Below, piece by piece: positions 1 to 5,755 of a stretch of 19,160 bases of DNA; within the stretch, counting starts at the first letter, position 1; every line of letters begins with the position of its first letter. The position numbers and the translations under genes were made by a program. The DNA is taken from positions 7,333 through 26,492 of the forward strand of contig DAEV01000003.1 in the NCBI GenBank assembly GCA_002509495.1, written 5' to 3'. Source of the DNA: Methanolinea sp. UBA473. Lineage in GTDB: Archaea > Halobacteriota > Methanomicrobia > Methanomicrobiales > Methanospirillaceae. The notes under the pieces were generated by a model. That model did no database searches. It was not told the DNA's origin and was given only the letters and a program-made list of their open reading frames with translations.

Positions 1-22
1 GGTTCGAGTCTCGGCCCTGGCC
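1..22 (+). tRNA. 3' end of a tRNA (possibly tRNA-His), cut by the window edge
   Basis: The first bases read as the T-loop TTCGAGT preceded by GG, followed by the 3' T-stem strand CTCGG and then CCCTGGC, which would be the 3' strand of an acceptor stem whose 5' partner GCCAGGG lies outside the window. The next base, C at position 22, would be discriminator base 73; a C there is characteristic of tRNA-His, whose extra G-1 pairs with it. CCA is not encoded, as is common in archaea. The anticodon is not visible, so identity is inference. A T-rich stretch just downstream (29-34) could end transcription. Confidence 0.6.
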
Positions 23-76
23 TTCCCATTTTCACAAATCTTCCCATCCGGTGGCGGGCGGCAGCCTTCGTTTCCC

Positions 77-265
77 CTATCGTTCCACCATCATTGTCTC
101 GCAGCGCGGACAGCGCATGGAATAACAGGGAACTTCCGGTATCCTATCCGTCTCATACCCGCACCGGGGACAGACGCATGCCCGGAACACATGCCCGCGG
201 GCTTCCTTCCCTCCCGATGTCCCTTCCGCATTTCTCTCCGTCACGATATCCCCTTTATCACGCAA
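77..265 (-). CDS. Small zinc-ribbon protein (62 aa)
   Basis: A 62-residue protein whose C-terminal half carries two CxxC knuckles, Cys32/Cys35 (in CPRCGYE) and Cys52/Cys55 (in RCPRCE), with a further Cys at 30 and 47; this is the geometry of a single rubredoxin-like zinc ribbon. The N-terminal 25 residues are polar and probably disordered. I chose the TTG start at 265, preceded by GGAG three bases upstream; a GTG eight codons in, preceded by AAGGGG, is an equally reasonable start and leaves the ribbon intact. It lies 45 bases downstream of the arginine deiminase on the same strand, so the two may share a transcript. Small archaeal proteins of this pattern are common, but I cannot assign a function: metal storage, a protein-interaction adaptor or a nucleic-acid-binding role are all possible. 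Confidence 0.72.
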   Translation of the reverse strand: MRDKGDIVTERNAEGTSGGKEARGHVFRACVCPRCGYETDRIPEVPCYSMRCPRCETMMVER

Positions 266-310
266 TATCTCCGGACTGCGTATATCCTTTTCCAGGATCT
301 CAACGGGAAG

Positions 311-1612
311 TCATCCGCGTTCCAGGGTGCAGGTCATACAGTGAGCTCCTCCGTAGCCTCCTGTCAGGTTCTGGAGGCTTATGGGATAGGCATCAATTCC
401 ATGCTGGTAAATCTCCTTTTTGTGCGGGAAGAACTGGCCTTCGAATTTCAATTTGCGATAATCTTCCTCTGCCCGGGCAAGGAGAGATCCATACCTGGAC
501 GGATCGCGGTCCGCCTTCTGTTGAAGGGTTGAAAGGACAGATCCTGCGATATGATCCGATTCGACGGAGAGGATAGTTCTGTCGCGGATACAGAGGATGT
601 TGGAGGCATAGGCCATCTGTTCCAGCAGGGTAATCCCTATGATCTCGAATCCCTTCTCTCTTAAATAATCGTGCAGGCTGCATGATCCCCCTCTGCACCG
701 GTACTCCCCGCTCCCCTGCCTGTGGTAGATATCCACCAGGGCCCGCTTAAGCAGAAACTCTGCCCCTATTGCAAGCCCTTCCCCGGCCACGTTGAAGAAC
801 GTATCGAGATGCATGTGGACCATCGGGTCCCCCCGGCCACCCGGAATGAGCGGATCTGTCGGCTGATGGACAACTGCCACTTCCGGAAATCCCATTCCGG
901 ATGCCATCAACTGGGTCGCTCCTTCGATGTTTGTCCGGTCTCCTACACCGATCAGTGCAAAATCCCCCATAGGGATAAAATCCCCTCCTTCCAGGGTCCC
1001 GGGCGCCTGGATCTGTCCCACTACATTTTCTCCCGTCACATCCCAGAAAATCCGGGTGATATCGGTTTCCCTTGCACGCTGAGATTTGGCCATCCGGGAG
1101 ATCACGATTCCCCTGTCTGTCATCACCTGCTGATCCCGCATGAAATACAGGTTGGAGAGCGGCTGATGTTCGATGATATCCAGTCGGATTGATCCTGCCG
1201 CGCGACCTGGGGCAAGTTCGATCCCGGGGTTCAACAGGAGGATATTAAAGAAATGGCCGCTATCCAGTTTGTCCGCATTCTTTTCGAAATCCTCCCGCGC
1301 AAGAGCTGCGGTCAGGGGATCCCCGGAAAATTCCAGGGCTGCACGTGCAAGTGACATAAGTGTCGCCCTTATCCGCGGATCGCGGTCTGCATCTTCAAGG
1401 AGGGTTTGTTTTAACAGGATTACCTCTACGCCGAATTCCCGCTTCAATGTGTACTCAAGGTTCTCGTGTTCGTACCGGGCCTTGAACCGGGAAAACGCAC
1501 GCTCGTAGAGGGATGAATACGGTTCCAGGAGACCGAAAAACATCTCGATGCCCGGCCTGTGGAGCACAACCCTGCGCAACCTGTCCCATTCCGCCCTGGC
1601 ACCCGTAGCCAT
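311..1612 (-). CDS. Arginine deiminase family protein (guanidino-group hydrolase)
   Basis: A 433-residue member of the pentein fold guanidino-modifying superfamily; the best match by motif is arginine deiminase, which hydrolyses L-arginine to citrulline and ammonia in the cytoplasm. The expected catalytic set is visible in order: Asp160 in FMRD, Glu208 in EGGD, His268 and Asp270 in MHLDTFF, and the nucleophile Cys425 in GGAHCMTC close to the C-terminus. Compared with the Pseudomonas enzyme (Asp166, Glu224, His278, Asp280, Cys406) the His-to-Cys distance is about 30 residues longer, which places an insertion around residues 290-320 that contains two extra cysteines. The start at 1612 follows a good GGGAGGG ribosome binding site. 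No ornithine carbamoyltransferase or carbamate kinase gene is seen nearby, so a complete energy-yielding deiminase pathway is not supported here. An amidinotransferase or another guanidine hydrolase cannot be fully excluded. Confidence 0.85.
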   Translation of the reverse strand: MATGARAEWDRLRRVVLHRPGIEMFFGLLEPYSSLYERAFSRFKARYEHENLEYTLKREFGVEVILLKQTLLEDADRDPRIRATLMSLARAALEFSGDPLTAALAREDFEKNADKLDSGHFFNILLLNPGIELAPGRAAGSIRLDIIEHQPLSNLYFMRDQQVMTDRGIVISRMAKSQRARETDITRIFWDVTGENVVGQIQAPGTLEGGDFIPMGDFALIGVGDRTNIEGATQLMASGMGFPEVAVVHQPTDPLIPGGRGDPMVHMHLDTFFNVAGEGLAIGAEFLLKRALVDIYHRQGSGEYRCRGGSCSLHDYLREKGFEIIGITLLEQMAYASNILCIRDRTILSVESDHIAGSVLSTLQQKADRDPSRYGSLLARAEEDYRKLKFEGQFFPHKKEIYQHGIDAYPISLQNLTGGYGGAHCMTCTLERG

Positions 1613-1898
1613 CCCTTATCCCTCCCAACGGCTTGGTGACCCGGTGCGGTCGCCGTAGTGTACCATTGAATACGGGGAGGGGGGAGCCATGGGCTCCGGG
1701 GCCTCGCATGTGAGATTCAGCCAGTTCCTGCCGGGGGAGATGAGTGAAACTGCACCCGGACGCCTGGAAGGAACGAAATTTTGGGAACCGAAAGGAAGTC
1801 GTACACCTCGTCGTCCGAATAAATACCCCTGGAGGCCCTGGCCCCGAAAGACGTCCGCCTGTGACATAAAACCTCTTATCCTCACTCTTTGGCCATCC

Positions 1899-1905
1899 TA
1901 TTTAA
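1899..1905 (-). promoter_or_regulatory. Candidate TATA box for the arginine deiminase transcript
   Basis: Read on the minus strand this is TTAAATA, a good archaeal TATA box, which would place the transcription start near 1877. That lies about 265 bases before the deiminase start codon, so the box either drives a long leader or a small upstream RNA or ORF. Assignment rests on sequence resemblance alone. Confidence 0.4.
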
Positions 1906-1938
1906 CCATTAAGCCAGGATCATCCCGCTCACACGTAT

Positions 1939-1958
1939 AAGATCCGGTTATGGATCTT
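1939..1958. repeat. Inverted repeat AAGATCC-N6-GGATCTT
   Basis: A perfect 7-base inverted repeat with a 6-base spacer, roughly 80-100 bases upstream of the TATA box of the PEGA protein gene and about 35 bases upstream of the minus-strand TATA box. It has the form of a dimeric regulator site. A chance hairpin is possible. Confidence 0.4.
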
Positions 1959-1988
1959 CCACGATCCGATCGGTCCTCACCGGTAATA

Positions 1989-2011
1989 ATTCTCGTCGTC
2001 CGACCGAGAAT
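1989..2011. repeat. Inverted repeat ATTCTCG-N9-CGAGAAT
   Basis: A perfect 7-base inverted repeat with a 9-base spacer, ending 27 bases upstream of the plus-strand TATA box at 2039-2046. This is a typical place for an archaeal activator or repressor dimer. The regulator is unknown; the winged-helix/FHA protein encoded nearby is one possible binder, but that is speculation. Confidence 0.4.
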
Positions 2012-2038
2012 ACGCCGGAGACCCGGGTAACTGATAGG

Positions 2039-2046
2039 TTTAAATA
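2039..2046 (+). promoter_or_regulatory. TATA box for the first PEGA protein gene
   Basis: TTTAAATA stands 41 bases before the chosen ATG at 2087 and would give a start of transcription near 2070 and a leader of about 17 bases that still includes the GGTGGAG ribosome binding site. A second AT-rich box (TTTATATA, 2062-2069) is too close to the ATG to be the main promoter. Confidence 0.6.
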
Positions 2047-2086
2047 GGCACACTCACCCCTTTTATATAGTTGGTTGGTGGAGTGC

Positions 2087-2962
2087 ATGAAAATCTCATA
2101 TCTAACCTATATGGTCCTCGTTGCAGTATTCACATTCTGTGCAGGGGTCTCTGCGCAATCCGGCACAACGGTTGGCGGAGATATGGGAACGTATCGTGTC
2201 CATTGCAACGTGGAAGGTGCCCAGGTATACTTTGACGGCGACCTTAAAGGCGCCATTTCACAGGGTATCCTGGATGTCCCGGTATATGTCACCGGAACCC
2301 CCTATCGGAATTATCTGGTGGTAAAAGAGGGATACTACAACTATACCGGTCCGATCAACTCTGTGCCCGGTAGCGGAAAAGTGATCCATATCTATGTAAC
2401 CATGACCGCGGTCCCGCTCGTGCCGTACGGGACCCTCCATGTCCTCGTCTCACCTGCGGATTCCAGGGTGAGTCTCGATGGGAATCCCACGGAAGAAGTC
2501 CCTGTCAATGGAGTACTGATCCTTTATAATGTCAAGCCCGGTAAGCATACCCTCGTTGCGGAGAAGAGCGGTTATATCACGGTGACCCAGGATGTCAACA
2601 TGCCCAATAACGGATTGATCCAGGTCCCGATCAATCTTCAGCCGGTCCAGTACGGATCGATCTCTGTCACATCCGTACCCGCTGGCGCCTCCGTCTACCT
2701 GGACGGGCAGGTGAGAGGGAGTACCCCGATAACCCTCTCAGATATCCCCTCTGGCAGCCATTCGGTGATGGTGCAGGGTGAGGGTTACCAGGAGTTCATC
2801 TCGGCCGTGGTAGTTACGCCCGGTGCGACAACCCAGGTCGATGCATCCCTCTCTCCCGTCACGCCGGCCCAGGGAGCGACCCGGGCGGCAGATCTTTCCC
2901 TGGTGCCCCTGGCAGGAGCAATGGCATTTGCATGCCTCTTCTTTGCGGGCAGAAGGAAGTAA
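2087..2962 (+). CDS. Secreted PEGA-domain surface protein, membrane anchored
   Basis: A 291-residue protein with an N-terminal signal peptide (Lys2, hydrophobic core, probable cleavage after VSA at about residue 23), three successive PEGA-type beta domains at roughly residues 34-106, 114-186 and 190-257, and a C-terminal hydrophobic helix (about 268-287) ending in RRK. The PEGA hallmark is visible as YFDGDLKG, SLDGNPTEE and VYLDGQVRGSTP, followed in each repeat by a GKHTL/GSHSV-type strand and a GY turn. The protein should be exported and held at the outer face of the membrane. PEGA domains are common in surface-layer-associated proteins of methanogens, but their ligand is not known. I preferred the ATG at 2087 (preceded by GGTGGAG) to the in-frame TTG at 2075, because Met-Lys then starts the signal peptide directly. 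Confidence 0.85.
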   Translation: MKISYLTYMVLVAVFTFCAGVSAQSGTTVGGDMGTYRVHCNVEGAQVYFDGDLKGAISQGILDVPVYVTGTPYRNYLVVKEGYYNYTGPINSVPGSGKVIHIYVTMTAVPLVPYGTLHVLVSPADSRVSLDGNPTEEVPVNGVLILYNVKPGKHTLVAEKSGYITVTQDVNMPNNGLIQVPINLQPVQYGSISVTSVPAGASVYLDGQVRGSTPITLSDIPSGSHSVMVQGEGYQEFISAVVVTPGATTQVDASLSPVTPAQGATRAADLSLVPLAGAMAFACLFFAGRRK

Positions 2963-2983
2963 TTTTTATTTACGGGCGAACGA
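2963..2983 (+). terminator. T-rich terminator after the PEGA protein gene
   Basis: The short gap between two convergent genes begins with a run of T (ATTTTTATTTA) immediately after the stop codon, the usual form of an archaeal intrinsic terminator. Confidence 0.5.
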
Positions 2984-4294
2984 TCAGCCCTGATTTTCAT
3001 CCTTTTTGATCAGAGAGATGTAAGCAATCCCGATCCTGGCCTTCCTTATTTTCGTGGAATCCATAAGATGTCGCATGTCGACAAATTGACCCTCGCGAAG
3101 TATTTTCTTTACCTGGCGATCGAGTGGGGCGGACGGATCGTAGGGAACGTTCCTGAATACAACGCCGTGAGTATGTGAGAAGAGACCTTTCGGCTCTCCC
3201 TCTGAGCCATGCCGATACCGGATCAATCCAAGAGTCTTTGCGTCGAAATATTTGGTCGCTTCGGTGGTATCGAGGACAATTCCGAAACTGACCATCGTAT
3301 CACCCGAGTACCGGGGATCAGCCCCATGCTCGAACCACCGGTCGAACAGGGAAGGATCCATGATCGATAATTCGCCGGGAGGGGCATTTTCCCGAAGCGG
3401 GGACCGGATTATTCCCGCGCTCTCCAGCTCTCCAAGAATTGCCCACATCGCAACAGCCGCCACTCCTTTTATCTGTTTTTTCCTCTCCCTCGCATAGGAA
3501 AAAAGAACCTGGTATACCATTGAAAGCGGCACTCCCCCGGAAGTTGCGCTCTCCATCACCAGATACTCCTGAAACGCTCCTTCAAGAGAGACACAATATC
3601 CCGAGAAGATCTTCACTTCTCCCGTATCTTTCAGAGGCGTAAAGAAATCAGGGGTATCGTTCCCGTCCGTTGGCAGCCAGACCAGAGTCCCATGGAGGAT
3701 TACCATCTCGCCGAGCAATGGGAGGGCATCCTGCGGGTGCATTCCAAGTGCGCCGAGCCCCAGGGCATATTCGGTTCCCGAAAAAGGAATCACACTGACA
3801 TTCTCTGTGCCCAGTCGCGAATAAAGGACATCGGACAAATTCCCCTGGACCCGGAGATCGGTCGTCCGTGGAGATCCCGGTTCGATGCTCAATCGAATTC
3901 CTTCTTTCTCAATGAATGGAGATTCCAGTTCGGCAAGGAGAAGATCCCTTTCCGTGGCACGTCCGGCGGATGCCACCGCTTCCTGCACAGTCCCGTAATG
4001 CGGGAATATCGTCAGGAATCCGGCCATATCCAAAACTTTCCATGGGAATTCCGGGAGCGATGCAAGGAAGACTTTTCCCCCGCGTTCCTTCACCTTCTTC
4101 TGGAGGGCCAGAAGCACACGGATCCCGGCACTGGAAAGGTACGGCACACCTTCCATGTCCACAACCAGGGAACGATCATCATCGTGAAGGGCCCGGTTCG
4201 CCTCCTCTTCCAGTTTCCCTGCTCCAAACCCATCCAATCTGCCCCGGCACCTGAGTACCAGTACACCGCCGTTCTTTTCTTTTTGGATCTCCAT
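2984..4294 (-). CDS. STAS-domain protein with a large uncharacterised C-terminal domain
   Basis: A 436-residue cytoplasmic protein without signal peptide or membrane span. Residues 1-110 form a STAS domain of the anti-sigma-factor-antagonist type: an N-terminal beta strand, then a strand ending in DMEGVPYLSSAGIRVLL, where Ser55 sits at the position phosphorylated in SpoIIAA and RsbV. Residues about 115-436 form a second region I do not recognise; notable stretches are GTEYALGLGALG (about 172-183), LVWLPTDGNDTPDFF, the helix-rich part around KKQIKGVAAVAMWAILGELE, and a SHTHG motif in a C-terminal beta region. Archaea have no bacterial sigma factors, so a STAS protein here should serve in another phospho-dependent partner switch. 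It is transcribed divergently from the msrB/wHTH-FHA/Ser-Thr kinase unit, which makes phosphorylation of Ser55 by that kinase a testable idea but no more than that. Confidence 0.8.
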   Translation of the reverse strand: MEIQKEKNGGVLVLRCRGRLDGFGAGKLEEEANRALHDDDRSLVVDMEGVPYLSSAGIRVLLALQKKVKERGGKVFLASLPEFPWKVLDMAGFLTIFPHYGTVQEAVASAGRATERDLLLAELESPFIEKEGIRLSIEPGSPRTTDLRVQGNLSDVLYSRLGTENVSVIPFSGTEYALGLGALGMHPQDALPLLGEMVILHGTLVWLPTDGNDTPDFFTPLKDTGEVKIFSGYCVSLEGAFQEYLVMESATSGGVPLSMVYQVLFSYARERKKQIKGVAAVAMWAILGELESAGIIRSPLRENAPPGELSIMDPSLFDRWFEHGADPRYSGDTMVSFGIVLDTTEATKYFDAKTLGLIRYRHGSEGEPKGLFSHTHGVVFRNVPYDPSAPLDRQVKKILREGQFVDMRHLMDSTKIRKARIGIAYISLIKKDENQG

Positions 4295-4335
4295 CTCGCT
4301 GGCACCGTCCTCTCAATGATCATGGATGCGGAATG

Positions 4336-4343
4336 AAAAAATA
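4336..4343 (-). promoter_or_regulatory. Candidate TATA box for the STAS protein gene
   Basis: Read on the minus strand this is TATTTTTT, 42 bases upstream of the start codon, predicting a transcript start near 4312 and a short leader. The region is shared with the divergent msrB promoter, so the two units could be co-regulated. Confidence 0.4.
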
Positions 4344-4375
4344 CCATTGCCCGTTCCGGTTCCCAATCCCCCAGA

Positions 4376-4383
4376 AGTTTATC
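4376..4383 (+). promoter_or_regulatory. Candidate TATA box for the msrB unit
   Basis: AGTTTATC lies about 28 bases before the ATG at 4410. It predicts a transcript that starts almost at that ATG, meaning leaderless or nearly so, and would exclude the in-frame ATG at 4326. Match to consensus is only fair. Confidence 0.35.
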
Positions 4384-4409
4384 CCCTGTCCGGCACACAA
4401 CACTTCCTT

Positions 4410-4916
4410 ATGGTCCGAAATCATGATCCCCTTCCCGGGCGTATTCTTATCTTCAATGCGCAATCCCAACTGCTCGAGGAGGTGGAGCGGGTGGAGAAGA
4501 CGGAGGATGAGTGGCGACTCCTGCTTTCTCCCGAACAGTTCCGGGTGGCACGGATGAAAGGGACCGAACCCCCCTTCACCGGAGCCTACCACGACTTCCA
4601 TGGCAATGGATTGTTCCGGTGTGTGTGCTGTGGCACGGATCTCTTCAATTCGAAAACAAAATTCGACTCCGGGACAGGATGGCCCAGTTTTACAGCCCCG
4701 GTCGATGAGCATAACATCCGCAGGGTCCAGGACGTCAGCCTCGGGATGATCCGCACGGAGGTGCTCTGCGCCCGATGCGGCGCGCATCTGGGCCATGTGT
4801 TCCCGGATGGACCGCCGCCCACGGGACAGCGCTATTGCATGAACTCCTCGTCCCTCTCCTTTTACGGGTCTAGGGACAATTCCCCCGAACGGCCTGCAAA
4901 AGCGCCACATTCATGA
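4410..4916 (+). CDS. msrB: Peptide methionine-(R)-S-oxide reductase MsrB
   Basis: This 168-residue protein is a full MsrB, the cytoplasmic repair enzyme that reduces the R isomer of methionine sulfoxide in oxidised proteins. The family signature runs through the sequence: SPEQFRVARMKGTEPPFTGAY, then CVCCG with zinc ligands Cys71 and Cys74, FDSGTGWPSF, RTEVLCARCGAHLGHVFPDG with zinc ligands Cys120 and Cys123, and RYCMNS with the catalytic Cys143. About 25 residues precede the conserved EEWRLLLSPEQ start. The frame is open upstream to an ATG at 4326, but that lies before the likely TATA box, so I chose 4410. Its last four bases (ATGA) are the start of the next gene, so translation of the repair enzyme and of the wHTH-FHA regulator is likely coupled. 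That suggests the unit responds to, or repairs, oxidative damage. Confidence 0.92.
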   Translation: MVRNHDPLPGRILIFNAQSQLLEEVERVEKTEDEWRLLLSPEQFRVARMKGTEPPFTGAYHDFHGNGLFRCVCCGTDLFNSKTKFDSGTGWPSFTAPVDEHNIRRVQDVSLGMIRTEVLCARCGAHLGHVFPDGPPPTGQRYCMNSSSLSFYGSRDNSPERPAKAPHS

Positions 4917-5755
4917 GAACTGCAGGAAAAATAGGTAGTGAAGTATTCGAGGGATGCGCATTGGATGAAACGTCGGGAACCGTTCTGCATGCAGATGACA
5001 GGGAGTTCCTGAAAGAACTCTCGGAGTACCTTGAGGTGCTGGGCAACAGTACGAGATTGCGCATCCTGACACTCCTTGAGAAAAGACCCCTGGATGCCCG
5101 CTCGATCTCGATCGAGATCGAGACCAGTTATGAGAATACCAAGAAACATCTGGAAAAATTGCTCCACTCCGGTCTTATCGCCAGGCGACCGGGGGTCGGG
5201 CGGGAGACCTCCAAGGGGATCCATCCGGCATGGGAATATTTCCCATCACCCGGAGCTCTCGAGGGGATCCAGCGTGATCTTGGTGTATTCTCAACACTCA
5301 ACAGGCAATTCTCGGGAAGCAGCCTGGAAGAGAGGATTATCGCAGTCCGGAGGCAGGTAGCCATGGAATCAGGGAAAGGAGGAAGTATGGTGGTTGTAAT
5401 GGGAGGCGAATGGGATGGAAACCAACTGCTCCTCACGGAGAACTGCCTCGTAGTAGGACGCTTTGAACCCGGACTGCCTGGAAGCGCCCCTGATTGTGCT
5501 TTCCTTGCACTCCCTGAGTCTTACAGGTCTGTCACAAGGATATCCCGCGAACATGCGCGGATCACAAGATCCGGAACAACCTCTTATCTCGAGGACTGTG
5601 GGAGTACGGGAGGGACGTACGTGAACGGGAAGCGGCTTGGCGAGCGCCAGCGCCATGCCCTGCGGGACGGTGACATGATCGACCTTTCAATGGGCTCTTT
5701 TGGGGCAAAGCTTCTCTTCCTCGATCCGCAGCTTCCAGGGGACATAGGCAAATGA
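4913..5755 (+). CDS. Winged-helix (ArsR-like) transcription regulator fused to an FHA domain
   Basis: A 280-residue cytoplasmic protein with two recognisable parts. Residues about 35-110 form an ArsR-like winged helix: LEVLGNSTRLRILTLLEKRPL, then a recognition region SYENTKKHLEKLLHSGLIARR and a wing around GRETSKGIHPAWEYF. Residues about 175-272 form a forkhead-associated domain, which binds phosphothreonine peptides: it has VGR (181-183), ISREHARI with Arg212 and His214, and GSTGGTYVNGKRL with Asn238. The middle 115-170 looks helical and is probably a linker or dimer interface. The order DNA-binding plus phosphopeptide-binding in one chain indicates a regulator whose activity depends on a Ser/Thr kinase, and the next gene, overlapping by ATGA at 5752-5755, encodes one. 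The target promoter is unknown; the unit's own promoter or the nearby surface genes are candidates. Confidence 0.88.
   Translation: MRTAGKIGSEVFEGCALDETSGTVLHADDREFLKELSEYLEVLGNSTRLRILTLLEKRPLDARSISIEIETSYENTKKHLEKLLHSGLIARRPGVGRETSKGIHPAWEYFPSPGALEGIQRDLGVFSTLNRQFSGSSLEERIIAVRRQVAMESGKGGSMVVVMGGEWDGNQLLLTENCLVVGRFEPGLPGSAPDCAFLALPESYRSVTRISREHARITRSGTTSYLEDCGSTGGTYVNGKRLGERQRHALRDGDMIDLSMGSFGAKLLFLDPQLPGDIGK

Larger units (their letters stand above)
1613..2074. other. Intergenic region, no supported gene; divergent promoters
   Basis: About 460 bases between the divergent arginine deiminase and PEGA protein genes. Several frames are open on both strands, including an 83-89 codon minus-strand frame ending at 1616, but their predicted products are rich in Gly, Pro and Arg and have no recognisable motif, so I do not call them. 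What I can see is a minus-strand TATA-like box near 1899-1905, a plus-strand one at 2039-2046, a tight hairpin GGAGCC-ATG-GGCTCC at about 1683-1697, and two inverted repeats at 1939-1958 and 1989-2011. If the minus-strand box is used, the deiminase transcript would carry a leader of roughly 260 bases, which could be a structured RNA; I match it to no known riboswitch. Confidence 0.5.

Noticed and set aside
1616..1885. Minus-strand 89-codon frame upstream of the deiminase gene
   Set aside because: Low-complexity Gly/Pro/Arg composition, no ribosome binding site and no motif; other frames in the same stretch are also open, as expected from composition. Kept only as part of the intergenic region.
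1640..1900. Possible structural RNA such as RNase P RNA or SRP RNA
   Set aside because: I looked for the conserved RNase P core sequences and an SRP-type hairpin and did not find them.
4320..4910. 196-codon minus-strand open frame opposite msrB
   Set aside because: The opposite strand encodes an unmistakable MsrB with catalytic and zinc-binding cysteines.
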